NCBI GenBank assembly: GCA_947175845.1
Contig: CAMWOK010000027.1
Coordinates: 1 to 16,485 of the forward strand
Source: an uncultured Lachnospiraceae bacterium
GTDB taxonomy: Bacteria > Bacillota > Clostridia > Lachnospirales > Lachnospiraceae
Direction of reading: 5' to 3'
Length of the DNA stretch: 16,485 nucleotides
Shown one piece after another: positions 1 through 7,282 of the stretch. Position 1 is the stretch's first letter; each line of letters opens with the position of its first letter. The notes below the pieces were generated by a model that saw only the letters and a list, made by a program, of their open reading frames with translations, made no database searches and had not been told where the DNA came from. Position numbers and translations under genes: made by a program.

Positions 1-2219
1 GTGATGCCCGCCGTCTTTGCCGCCAGCAGCTTTTCCTTGAGCCCGCCTATCGGAAGCACCCGCCCGCGCAGCGTAATCTCACCGGTCATGGCGACTTTTG
101 CCCTGACGGGTGTGTCCGTGATCGCCGACAGCACCGCCGTCGCCATGGTGATACCCGCAGACGGCCCGTCCTTGGGCACGGCTCCCTCCGGTATATGGAT
201 GTGAAAATCGTTTTTCTTAAAAAAGTCAGGTGTTATCTTATACTGCGGCGCAATCGACCGGATATAGCTGATTCCCGTCATCGCGGACTCTTTCATCACG
301 TCACCGAGCTGGCCTGTCAGCTCGATCTCGCCCTTTCCGGGCATAATGTTCACCTCTATCTGGAGGGTATCGCCGCCCACACTCGTCCACGCGAGTCCGC
401 GCACAATGCCGACGTCATCTTTCTCGTTTGCCATGTCCACATTGTATTTGGGCTTTCCAAGGTACTTTTCAAGCTTCTGGCTGTTCACCCGGATGCATTT
501 GTCCTGTATCGCTTTCCTGGACTTTCCGCCCCGCTCCTTCAGAATCTCAAGCGCCGCCTTCCTGCAGACTGTTCCGAGCTTCCGCTCGAGATTGCGCACG
601 CCCGCCTCTTTCGTGTAGCGGTTGATAATCCCCTTGACGGCATTGTCGCTGATCGTCAGCTGTGTCTCCTTCAGGCCGTTCTTCTTAAGCTGCTTTGACC
701 ACAGATGTTCCTTCGCGATATGAAATTTTTCATTGGCTGTGTAACTTGTCACTTCGATAATATCCATGCGGTCCAAAAGCGGTCTGGGAATATTTCCCGC
801 ATCGTTGGCCGTCGCTATGAACAGAACCCTGGACAAGTCGATCGGAAGCTCCACATAGTGATCCCGGAAATGGCAGTTCTGTTCCGGGTCAAGCACCTCT
901 AGCAGCGCGGAGGATGTATCCCCCTTGTAGTCGCTGCTCACCTTGTCAATCTCGTCGAGCAGCATCAGCGGATTGCACACGCCCGCCTGCTTTAAGCCGT
1001 TTGCAATGCGCCCCGGCATTGCCCCCACGTACGTCTTGCGGTGTCCCCTGATCTCCGCCTCGTCGCGCACACCGCCAAGGCAGATCCTGACATATTTCTT
1101 GTTCAGCGCCTCGGCAATGGACTTTGCGATGGAGGTCTTGCCCGTTCCCGGCGGTCCCACCAGACACAGGATTGGCACCTCGCCCTTGCTGGTCAGACAG
1201 CGCACGGCCAGATATTCGACAATCCGCTCCTTGACCTTTTCCAGCCCATAGTGATCTCTGTCGAGAATCTCCTCCGCGCGGTTGATGTCATTGTTGTCCT
1301 TCGAGGACTTGTTCCAGGGAAGCTCCAGAAGCGTCTCAATGTATCCCCGCTCCACCGCGCTCTCAGAGCTGGAACCCATGATGGTCTTAAAACGGTTGAT
1401 TTCCTTCTGAATCTTCTCCTTCACTTCCGCGTCTGCCTTCAGTTTCGCGAGCGCCTCCTCGTAGTGTTTCACATCCGAGTACTGATTCTTGTCGCCCAGC
1501 TCCTCCTGAATGTACTCCATCTGCTCGCGCAGAATATAGTCTTTCTGATTCTTGTCAATCTTCTCCCGGATCTTGACTGCCAGCTGTGTTCGAATCGCCG
1601 CAATCTGCGCCTCGTTCATGATCAGCGCCACCAGCTCCCCGCACTGCCCGGCAGTGTCCTCAATCTCAAGGATACTCTGTTTCTGGTCGTAGGAAAATGG
1701 CGTGTTGATTAAAATCTGGTTGATCAGCACCGTCAGACTGCTTCCATCCTTAAAATATTTTTCCACACTCTTGCCAATTTTCGGGAAAAATCGAACATAC
1801 GTCTCAAAAACTTCCTTGATTGTGCGGACTAACGCCTGCTCCTCGGTCTGATCCATCGTCTCTTTACAGTCGTCAATCGTTTCGTACACTGCGCGGAAAT
1901 ACTGCCCCTCATTGTCGTCGAGCGCCGTGATGCGCGCCCGCTCCACGGCCTCCACCATAACTCGGTCAATGCTGCCTGGCAGCTTTGTGACCTGCCTGAT
2001 ATTGGCAACCGTACACACCTTATATAACCCGTCCACCCCGGGAGTCTCCTCCTCCGGGTCTATCTGCGGCACAAGAAGCAGCTGCTGTGTCTCACTGAGT
2101 GCCTGCTCGACCGCCTTTTTGGACATATCTCTGTTCAGATCAAAATGTATAATCATACTGGGCACCACAGTCAGTCCCCGCAGTGCCACCAAAGGTAATG
2201 CTGTCGTTATCTGCTCCAT
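1..2219 (-). CDS. lon: ATP-dependent protease Lon (LonA type), C-terminus cut by window edge
   Basis: Cytoplasmic AAA+ serine protease that unfolds and degrades damaged and regulatory proteins. The translation begins MEQITTALPLVALRGLTVVP, typical of the Lon N-terminal substrate-binding domain. Residues 355-362 are the Walker A motif GPPGTGKT, and D422/E423 in LLDEIDKV form Walker B. In the protease domain, Ser687 lies in DGPSAG and Lys730 in GGLKEK; they are 43 residues apart, as in E. coli Lon (S679/K722), so the catalytic dyad is complete. The window holds 739 codons; LonA proteins are usually 770-810 residues, so roughly 30-60 residues lie beyond position 1. The start is the ATG preceded by GGAGAGG about 7 bases upstream. 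It follows clpX by 68 bases in the same direction, with a terminator-like hairpin between them. No independent promoter fits in that gap, so expression probably depends on read-through from clpX. Confidence 0.97.
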   Translation of the reverse strand, partial: MEQITTALPLVALRGLTVVPSMIIHFDLNRDMSKKAVEQALSETQQLLLVPQIDPEEETPGVDGLYKVCTVANIRQVTKLPGSIDRVMVEAVERARITALDDNEGQYFRAVYETIDDCKETMDQTEEQALVRTIKEVFETYVRFFPKIGKSVEKYFKDGSSLTVLINQILINTPFSYDQKQSILEIEDTAGQCGELVALIMNEAQIAAIRTQLAVKIREKIDKNQKDYILREQMEYIQEELGDKNQYSDVKHYEEALAKLKADAEVKEKIQKEINRFKTIMGSSSESAVERGYIETLLELPWNKSSKDNNDINRAEEILDRDHYGLEKVKERIVEYLAVRCLTSKGEVPILCLVGPPGTGKTSIAKSIAEALNKKYVRICLGGVRDEAEIRGHRKTYVGAMPGRIANGLKQAGVCNPLMLLDEIDKVSSDYKGDTSSALLEVLDPEQNCHFRDHYVELPIDLSRVLFIATANDAGNIPRPLLDRMDIIEVTSYTANEKFHIAKEHLWSKQLKKNGLKETQLTISDNAVKGIINRYTKEAGVRNLERKLGTVCRKAALEILKERGGKSRKAIQDKCIRVNSQKLEKYLGKPKYNVDMANEKDDVGIVRGLAWTSVGGDTLQIEVNIMPGKGEIELTGQLGDVMKESAMTGISYIRSIAPQYKITPDFFKKNDFHIHIPEGAVPKDGPSAGITMATAVLSAITDTPVRAKVAMTGEITLRGRVLPIGGLKEKLLAAKTAGI

Positions 2220-2242
2220 CTATATTCCTCTCCGTGTATAAA

Positions 2243-2267
2243 ACGCCGCCCTTTCAAAAGGCGGCGT
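2243..2267 (-). terminator. Terminator/attenuator hairpin between clpX and lon
   Basis: An 8-bp GC-rich stem (ACGCCGCC at 2243-2250 pairs with GGCGGCGT at 2260-2267) has a 9-base loop. Read leftwards it is followed by TTTTATA, a short T-tract. It lies 20 bases after the clpX stop and ends about 24 bases before the lon ATG. That leaves no room for a normal promoter, so it may act as a partial terminator that sets the clpX:lon ratio. Confidence 0.6.
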
Positions 2268-2287
2268 CTTATCATCAATCCTTTTAT

Positions 2288-3556
2288 TTATCTCGCCTTT
2301 TTCTCTCGCTCGGTGCGCATTGCTTCGCGGTGCACGACAAAAGGCTGACTCGTTCCTTCCACGGACTCCTTGGTGATCACACAGCTCTCAATTGTGTCAT
2401 CGGAAGGAATCTCATACATCACATCCATCATAATGCTCTCCATGATAGAGCGCAGACCTCTGGCGCCTGTCTTTCTCTCCAGCGCTTTTTCGGCGATCGC
2501 CTCGATCGCATCCGGCTCAAAGGCAAGCTTCACATTGTCAAACTCAAAAAGCTTCTGGTACTGCTTGATCAGAGCGCTCTTAGGCTCCTTCAGGATTCTC
2601 ACAAGAGCATCCTTGTCAAGCCCCTCGAGTGATACATTGATGGGAACTCTGCCGACAAACTCAGGGATCAGGCCATACTTTGTCAAATCCTGAGGCGTGA
2701 CCTCCTTGAACACAGCCCCGATATCCCTCGTCGTCTTCTCTGCGATATCCTTGTTAAATCCGATTGACTTGCGGTCAAGCCTGTTCTCCACGATCTTGTC
2801 GAGTCCGTCAAAAGCGCCCCCGCAGATAAACAGAATATTGGTCGTGTCTATCTGGATGAGCTCCTGGTGCGGATGTTTTCTGCCGCCCTGCGGCGGTACA
2901 CTCGCCACCGTACCCTCGACAATCTTCAAGAGCGCCTGCTGCACACCCTCGCCGGAAACATCTCTGGTGATCGAGACGTTCTCACTTTTCTTGGTAATCT
3001 TGTCAATCTCATCGATATAAATAATGCCGTACTGCGCGCGCTCGACATCGTAATCGGCAGCCTGAATCAGCTTTAAAAGAATATTCTCGACATCCTCGCC
3101 GACATACCCCGCCTCCGTGAGCGTCGTCGCATCCGCAATCGCGAAAGGAACATTGATGATCTTGGCAAGCGTCTGTGCAAGATATGTTTTCCCGGAACCG
3201 GTCGGCCCAATCATGATGATATTGCTCTTCTGGAGCTCCACATCCAGATCTTTCTCCGCCATGACGCGCTTATAGTGATTGTACACCGCCACCGACAATA
3301 CTTTCTTGGCCTCTTCCTGTCCGATTACATACTCGTCAAGAAACTCCTTGAGCTCCACAGGCTTGAGGAGATTGATCTCGAAGCCGCCTTCAACCTGCTC
3401 CTCCTCGTACTCCTCCTCGATAATGTCCGCACAGATGTCAACACACTCGTCACAGATATAAACACCGGATGGGCCTGCTATCAGCTTTCTCACCTGATCC
3501 TGTGTTTTATTGCAGAAAGAGCATCTAACTCTTCCCTCAGTGCTTTTTCCAGCCAT
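2288..3556 (-). CDS. clpX: ATP-dependent unfoldase ClpX, ATPase subunit of ClpXP
   Basis: Hexameric AAA+ unfoldase that recognises tagged substrates and threads them into ClpP. The 422-residue product begins MAGKSTEGRVRCSFC. The N-terminal zinc-binding domain has C12/C15 and C35/C38. Walker A is GPTGSGKT at 117-124, the GYVG pore loop is 150-153, Walker B IDEID has D182/E183, and an RKH pore loop lies near 226-228. The IGF tripeptide that docks on ClpP is at 265-267, and a sensor-2 segment GARGLR lies near 366-371. An in-frame ATG seven codons upstream (3575-3577) has no ribosome site, whereas GGGAG lies 8 bases before 3556; I therefore chose 3556. The gene follows clpP by 39 bases, fitting a clpP-clpX operon. 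Confidence 0.97.
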   Translation of the reverse strand: MAGKSTEGRVRCSFCNKTQDQVRKLIAGPSGVYICDECVDICADIIEEEYEEEQVEGGFEINLLKPVELKEFLDEYVIGQEEAKKVLSVAVYNHYKRVMAEKDLDVELQKSNIIMIGPTGSGKTYLAQTLAKIINVPFAIADATTLTEAGYVGEDVENILLKLIQAADYDVERAQYGIIYIDEIDKITKKSENVSITRDVSGEGVQQALLKIVEGTVASVPPQGGRKHPHQELIQIDTTNILFICGGAFDGLDKIVENRLDRKSIGFNKDIAEKTTRDIGAVFKEVTPQDLTKYGLIPEFVGRVPINVSLEGLDKDALVRILKEPKSALIKQYQKLFEFDNVKLAFEPDAIEAIAEKALERKTGARGLRSIMESIMMDVMYEIPSDDTIESCVITKESVEGTSQPFVVHREAMRTEREKKAR

Positions 3557-3595
3557 CCTTTTTCTCCCTTTACTCATAATTCATTCAATAAAAAA

Positions 3596-4204
3596 TTAAT
3601 TTTCCTTATCCTCCGCAGCGTCGGCCCTGTCCGTAATCACCTTGTCAATCAGGCCGTACTGCATCGCCTCCTCAGCTGACTTCCAGTTGTCGCGCTCCGT
3701 GTCCGCCGCAATCACGTCATACGGCTGGCCGCAGTTCTCCGCCAGAATGCTGTTCAGCTTGTGCTTGGTGCGCAGAATGTGCTTTGCGGCAATCTCAATC
3801 TCCGTCGCCTGCCCCTGCGCCCCGCCAAGCGGCTGATGAATCATAATCTCCGCGTTGGGCAGCGCAAGCCGCTTGCCCTTCGTGCCGCCTGCGAGCAGAA
3901 ACGCCCCCATGCTGGCTGCCATTCCGATACAGATGGTCGACACATCACACTTGATATAGCGCATCGTGTCATAGATCGCCATACCGGCCGTGACAGAACC
4001 GCCCGGACTGTTGATATAAAGCTGGATGTCCTTCTCCGGATCCTCAGCCTCCAAAAATAACAGCTGTGCCACCGTGAGACTCGCTGTCACCTCGTTTACT
4101 TCCTCGCCCAAAAATATAATGCGCTCCTTTAAAAGCCTCGAATAAATATCGTACGAACGCTCTCCGCGGCTTGTTTGTTCAATGACATATGGTACTAAAC
4201 TCAT
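3596..4204 (-). CDS. clpP: ATP-dependent Clp protease proteolytic subunit ClpP
   Basis: Serine peptidase subunit (202 residues) that forms the tetradecameric barrel used by ClpX and other Clp ATPases. The start MSLVPYVIEQTSRGERSYDI is the classical ClpP N-terminus. The triad is visible: Ser98 in GMAASMGAF, His123 in MIHQPLGG and Asp172 in TERDNW. An in-frame ATG 12 codons upstream adds residues not found in ClpP, and a strong GGAGGT lies 7-8 bases before 4204, which decides the start. It sits 89 bases after tig and 39 bases before clpX. The 89-base tig-clpP gap is AT-rich; it contains a TATACT at 4262-4267 but no convincing -35, so I do not call a promoter there. Confidence 0.97.
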   Translation of the reverse strand: MSLVPYVIEQTSRGERSYDIYSRLLKERIIFLGEEVNEVTASLTVAQLLFLEAEDPEKDIQLYINSPGGSVTAGMAIYDTMRYIKCDVSTICIGMAASMGAFLLAGGTKGKRLALPNAEIMIHQPLGGAQGQATEIEIAAKHILRTKHKLNSILAENCGQPYDVIAADTERDNWKSAEEAMQYGLIDKVITDRADAAEDKEN

Positions 4205-4293
4205 GGGAACTACCTCCGATCCGCACACTAACTCTATCAATAATCGCTACTTATCGCATTGAGTATAACGCAATTTTTTAAATATAAGCGATT

Positions 4294-5580
4294 TTATTTC
4301 TCCACTGCATTCTCGATTGCAAAATCAAGTGCTTTCCGAACGCAGATATCCTCTCTGATCGACTTCTGCTCAAACTCGCCGATCATCTCTGTCAGCTTAT
4401 CCTCCTCCATCTGGTAAGCCTCTGCCATCTTCTGAATCTCAGCTTTGTACTCTTCCTCGCTCGCCTCTATGTTCTCAGCCTTTGCCACTGCCTCAAGCAC
4501 AAGCCTTGACTTGATCCGCTCCTCAGCCTGCGGCTTGAGCTGCTCTAAAAACGCCGCCCTGGTAAGGCCGGTGAACTGGAAATACTGATCGATCGAGATT
4601 CCCTGCATCTGGATTCTCTGTGCAAAATCATCTGCCATCTGGCGCTGCTGTGTCGCGAGCATCGCCTCCGGTATCTCCATCTGCGCGTCTGCGATGATCG
4701 CCTCAACCACGGCTTCTTCCTTTGCGGTCTTAGCGCTCTCTTCCTTCTTCTGTGTCAGGTTCTTCTTCACATCTTCCCGGTACTCTGCCAGAGTCTCAAA
4801 CTCAGATACCTCGCTTGCAAACTCGTCGTCGAGCTCCGGAAGCTCCTTGGCCTTGATCTCCTTGATCGTGCACTTGAACACAGCCGCCTTTCCTGCGAGA
4901 TCCTCCGCCTGATAATCCTCCGGGAACGTCACATTGACTTCCACTTCCTTATCGATCTCAGCGCCGATCAGCTGCTCCTCAAAGCCCGGAATAAACGTGC
5001 CAGAGCCGATCGTCAGAGAAAAGTTTTCGCCGGATCCGCCCTCGAAAGCCTCACCGTCCACAAACCCTTCAAAGTCGAGCACGGTCATATCGCCATCCTG
5101 AACAGCCCTGTCCTCGACAGAGATCGTTCTTGCATTGTTCTCGCGCTCCTGGTCGATCGCCGCGTCAATCTCCTCGTCGGTGACGTTCGTGTCCGCCTTC
5201 TCAACCTCGACACCTTTGTACTTTCCAAGTGTTACCTCCGGCTTCAGCGCAACCTCCGCCGTAAAGATAAAAGGTTTTCCAGCCTCCGCCTGAACGATAT
5301 CAATCGTGGGCTGTGACACGATCTCCTCCGTGCACTCATCCACAGCCTTGGCATACGCGGTAGGAATGACAATGTTGGCAGCGTCCTCAAAAAAGATTTC
5401 CTTACCATACATCTGCTCGATCATCTTGCGCGGAACCTTACCCTTGCGGAATCCCGGGACGCTCAGCTTATTCTTATTTTTCTGGTAAGCCTTCTCAACT
5501 GCCTGCTCAAAATCCTCCGCTGTCGCTTCTATCGTAAGCTTAGCCATATTTCCTTCTAACTTTTCTACCTGTAAACTCAT
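4294..5580 (-). CDS. tig: Trigger factor, ribosome-associated chaperone and peptidyl-prolyl isomerase
   Basis: Binds near the ribosome exit tunnel and assists folding of nascent chains. The 428-residue product (E. coli: 432) has the N-terminal ribosome-binding domain with the signature GFRKGKVP at 43-50. A central FKBP-like PPIase domain covers about 155-240, including DGDMTVLDFEGFVDGEAFEG and the IPGFEEQLIG segment. A long, mostly helical, charged C-terminal domain forms the chaperone arms. Longer in-frame starts exist (ATG at 5607 and 5589), but the AAGGAGG at about 5592-5598 overlaps the extra codons of the first and is only 2 bases from the second. The ATG at 5580, 11 bases from GGAGG, begins the family-typical MSLQVEKLEG. 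It heads the tig-clpP-clpX-lon block. Confidence 0.96.
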   Translation of the reverse strand: MSLQVEKLEGNMAKLTIEATAEDFEQAVEKAYQKNKNKLSVPGFRKGKVPRKMIEQMYGKEIFFEDAANIVIPTAYAKAVDECTEEIVSQPTIDIVQAEAGKPFIFTAEVALKPEVTLGKYKGVEVEKADTNVTDEEIDAAIDQERENNARTISVEDRAVQDGDMTVLDFEGFVDGEAFEGGSGENFSLTIGSGTFIPGFEEQLIGAEIDKEVEVNVTFPEDYQAEDLAGKAAVFKCTIKEIKAKELPELDDEFASEVSEFETLAEYREDVKKNLTQKKEESAKTAKEEAVVEAIIADAQMEIPEAMLATQQRQMADDFAQRIQMQGISIDQYFQFTGLTRAAFLEQLKPQAEERIKSRLVLEAVAKAENIEASEEEYKAEIQKMAEAYQMEEDKLTEMIGEFEQKSIREDICVRKALDFAIENAVEK

Positions 5581-5596
5581 TTGTCTCATTTCCTCC

Positions 5597-5611
5597 TTGC
5601 ATATCATGCAA
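5597..5611 (-). other. Small hairpin abutting the tig ribosome binding site
   Basis: A perfect 6-bp inverted repeat (TTGCAT, 3-base loop, ATGCAA) lies directly against the GGAGG of tig, so the right arm of the RNA stem takes up the AA of AAGGAGG. It could modestly affect ribosome access. A second inverted repeat, TGTAAC/GTTACA (5679-5684 with 5698-5703), lies just after the predicted transcription start. Neither is a terminator because no T-tract follows. Functional significance is unproven. Confidence 0.3.
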
Positions 5612-5714
5612 TCCTGTCTGTCATGAATATATTTTTATACTTTGATCGATTTCAGCATACAATCCGTACACTGCCCTTTGTAACAGTCCATTAAACAGTT
5701 ACAGTCATTTTACA

Positions 5715-5723
5715 ATTATAACA
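5715..5723 (-). promoter_or_regulatory. Extended -10 SigA promoter of tig
   Basis: The minus strand reads TGTTATAAT: a perfect TATAAT at 5715-5720 preceded by the extended TGn element. The -35 region is weak (TTTTAT-like), but upstream sequence is strongly A/T-rich, which could serve as an UP element. Start of transcription is expected near 5708, giving a leader of about 128 bases. It lies between the SASP terminator and tig. Confidence 0.55.
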
Positions 5724-5774
5724 TAGGCTTTCTAAAAATAAAAGATAATTTTTTAAAACTTAACAAAATAAACG

Positions 5775-5812
5775 CGAAAAAATGGGATGCGGTATCGCTG
5801 CCGCATCCCATT
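5775..5812 (-). terminator. Rho-independent terminator of the SASP gene
   Basis: A perfect 12-bp stem (5781-5792 with 5801-5812, AATGGGATGCGG paired with CCGCATCCCATT) carries an 8-base loop. On the minus strand it runs into TTTTTT formed by the A-run 5777-5782. It starts 19 bases after the SASP stop codon and insulates tig from upstream transcription. Confidence 0.88.
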
Positions 5813-5830
5813 GTGTCCTTCAGCCTTGTC

Positions 5831-6037
5831 TTATTTGTTTAAAGACTCCTCGTAGCTCTTTACCATTCTACGAACCATCTCGCCGCCGATGCTTCCTGCC
5901 TCGCGGGAAGTGAGGTCGCCGTTGTAGCCCTCCTTCAGGTTAACACCAAGCTCAGATGCCACCTCAGTCTTGAAACGGTCCATTGCTGCCTTTGCCTCCG
6001 GAACTTCTACTCTGTTTGATCTACTCTGTGTTGACAT
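5831..6037 (-). CDS. Alpha/beta-type small acid-soluble spore protein
   Basis: DNA-coating protein of the dormant spore core that protects DNA and is degraded during germination. At 68 residues it has the usual family length. The N-terminal family region includes TEVASELG, where the germination protease GPR would cut between Glu25 and Val26. The C-terminal signature includes LTSREAGSIGGEMVRRMV. GGAGGT lies about 8 bases before the ATG. It has its own SigG-like promoter upstream and a strong terminator downstream, so it is probably monocistronic and forespore-specific. Its presence shows the organism belongs to a spore-forming lineage. Which paralogue it is cannot be told from one copy. Confidence 0.95.
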   Translation of the reverse strand: MSTQSRSNRVEVPEAKAAMDRFKTEVASELGVNLKEGYNGDLTSREAGSIGGEMVRRMVKSYEESLNK

Positions 6038-6120
6038 AATTTTTTACCTCCGTTAATCAATTTTTGCTCTCTACACAAATCTATTTTCAAAGACAAGCTT
6101 TCTGTCGCTTATCTTAATCC

Positions 6121-6150
6121 TAGTATTAACGGAGTAAAAAGTTTTATGAA
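6121..6150 (-). promoter_or_regulatory. Candidate SigG (forespore) promoter of the SASP gene
   Basis: The minus strand has AATACTA (6121-6127), resembling the SigG -10 consensus CATACTA. Exactly 17 bases upstream is TTCATA (6145-6150), which matches the -35 consensus TGAATA at four of six positions. Spacing and location, about 85 bases before a SASP gene, fit. No SigA-type hexamer pair was seen in this gap. Confidence 0.45.
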
Positions 6151-6186
6151 TGGTATATTTTTACTGAACTGTCATTTTATATCATT

Positions 6187-7281
6187 CTAAATTTTGTCTG
6201 TTCCCTTGAAATTCCGATAGATGCGCATAAACACGCGGATGATATCCGGGTCAAAACTCTTCCCGGCATTCTCCTGCATGTATGCAAGCGTCTGTACGAG
6301 CGAAACCGGTTCTTTGTAACGCCTCTCGCCGATCATGGCGTCAAACACATCCACAACTTTCACAATGCGGGCCGCAAGCGGGATCTCACTGCCTTTTAAT
6401 CCCTTGGGATAGCCGGAGCCATCCCAGCACTCGTGATGATACCACGCGATGTCGATCGCCATGTCAATAAAATCGTTTGTCGCCACCCCCTCGTAGATGT
6501 CCATCAGCGTCCTGGCGCCGAGTTCTGCGTGGGTGCACATGATCCTGCGCTCCTCCTCGTCAAGCGGCGCATTCTTGAGCAGAATGTGATCCGGTATCAT
6601 GAGTTTGCCAATATCGTGCAGCCCTGCACTGGACTCGATCGTATCTATAAAATCGTCCGTTATATCATCCTCAAACATCGGCGAGAGCTGCATTCCCTCC
6701 GCGAGAATCCGGCTGTTGTACAGTATGTTTTTATAGTGGTTTCCCGTTGCGTGCTCCCTGCTCTCCACCAGTCTTGCAAGCGCGGTCATTACATTTTTCT
6801 GCTCGATTCTGAGTTTTTCCATCTGGCGCGCCACCACAAGGTTTAACTGCTTGTTATTTTCTTCCAGATCTCTCTGCATCGTGTAGATTTTCAGATGGGT
6901 GGAGATGCGCATCTCCACCTCCGTCTTCTCAAACGGCTTGGGGATATAGTCGACCGCGCCAAGCTCAAAACCCTTGCTGAGATCGGAAGCCGTGTCCATC
7001 GCAGAGATAAAGATAACCGGAATATCCTTTGTGTACGGATCATTTTTCAGCATGGAACAGAATGTAAATCCGTCTGTCTCAGGCATGGAAATATCTGACA
7101 GTATGATTCCCGGCAGCGTCTCGCTTTCCTCGATAATTTTCAGCGCTTCCTTCACACTCTGTGCCAGAAGTGCCTGATAGCCCATGTTTTTGATAATTTC
7201 CTCGAGAATGATCAGATTTACTTCAACATCATCCACCACAAGTATCTTGATATCATTATTTTTTTGTGATGCGCTTTGCAT
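6187..7281 (-). CDS. Response regulator with HD-GYP domain, predicted cyclic-di-GMP phosphodiesterase
   Basis: The 364-residue protein joins an N-terminal receiver (acidic pair D17/D18, phospho-acceptor D63 in LSDISMP, K115 in YIPKPF) through a coiled-coil linker (about 125-165) to an HD-GYP domain. Metal-ligand positions are visible: HD at 222-223 in HDIGK, H251, H282/H283 and D311, plus the GYP signature at 290-292 (DGSGYPKGL). HD-GYP enzymes hydrolyse c-di-GMP and sometimes 3',3'-cGAMP, so phosphorylation of D63 would be expected to control second-messenger turnover. A TTG at 7293 could extend it, but the GAAGGG site is far too close to it. The ATG at 7281 begins one base after the kinase stop codon, implying translational coupling. 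It is the last gene of the chemosensory-like unit and the likely output. No clear terminator follows. Confidence 0.93.
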   Translation of the reverse strand: MQSASQKNNDIKILVVDDVEVNLIILEEIIKNMGYQALLAQSVKEALKIIEESETLPGIILSDISMPETDGFTFCSMLKNDPYTKDIPVIFISAMDTASDLSKGFELGAVDYIPKPFEKTEVEMRISTHLKIYTMQRDLEENNKQLNLVVARQMEKLRIEQKNVMTALARLVESREHATGNHYKNILYNSRILAEGMQLSPMFEDDITDDFIDTIESSAGLHDIGKLMIPDHILLKNAPLDEEERRIMCTHAELGARTLMDIYEGVATNDFIDMAIDIAWYHHECWDGSGYPKGLKGSEIPLAARIVKVVDVFDAMIGERRYKEPVSLVQTLAYMQENAGKSFDPDIIRVFMRIYRNFKGTDKI

Positions 7282-7282
7282 A

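Noticed and set aside
195..1712. Long rightward open frames opposite lon
   Set aside because: They lie antisense to a well-supported lon gene, have low-complexity Leu/Arg/His-rich translations and no ribosome sites; typical shadows of a high-GC third position.
4262..4267. TATACT before clpP as a -10
   Set aside because: No -35 at proper spacing and no extended TG; clpP can be read from the tig promoter.
5620..5660. Possible CtsR operator in the tig leader (a GATCAAA half-site)
   Set aside because: Only one half of the direct repeat is present. No CtsR tandem heptads or HrcA CIRCE element were seen upstream of tig or clpP.
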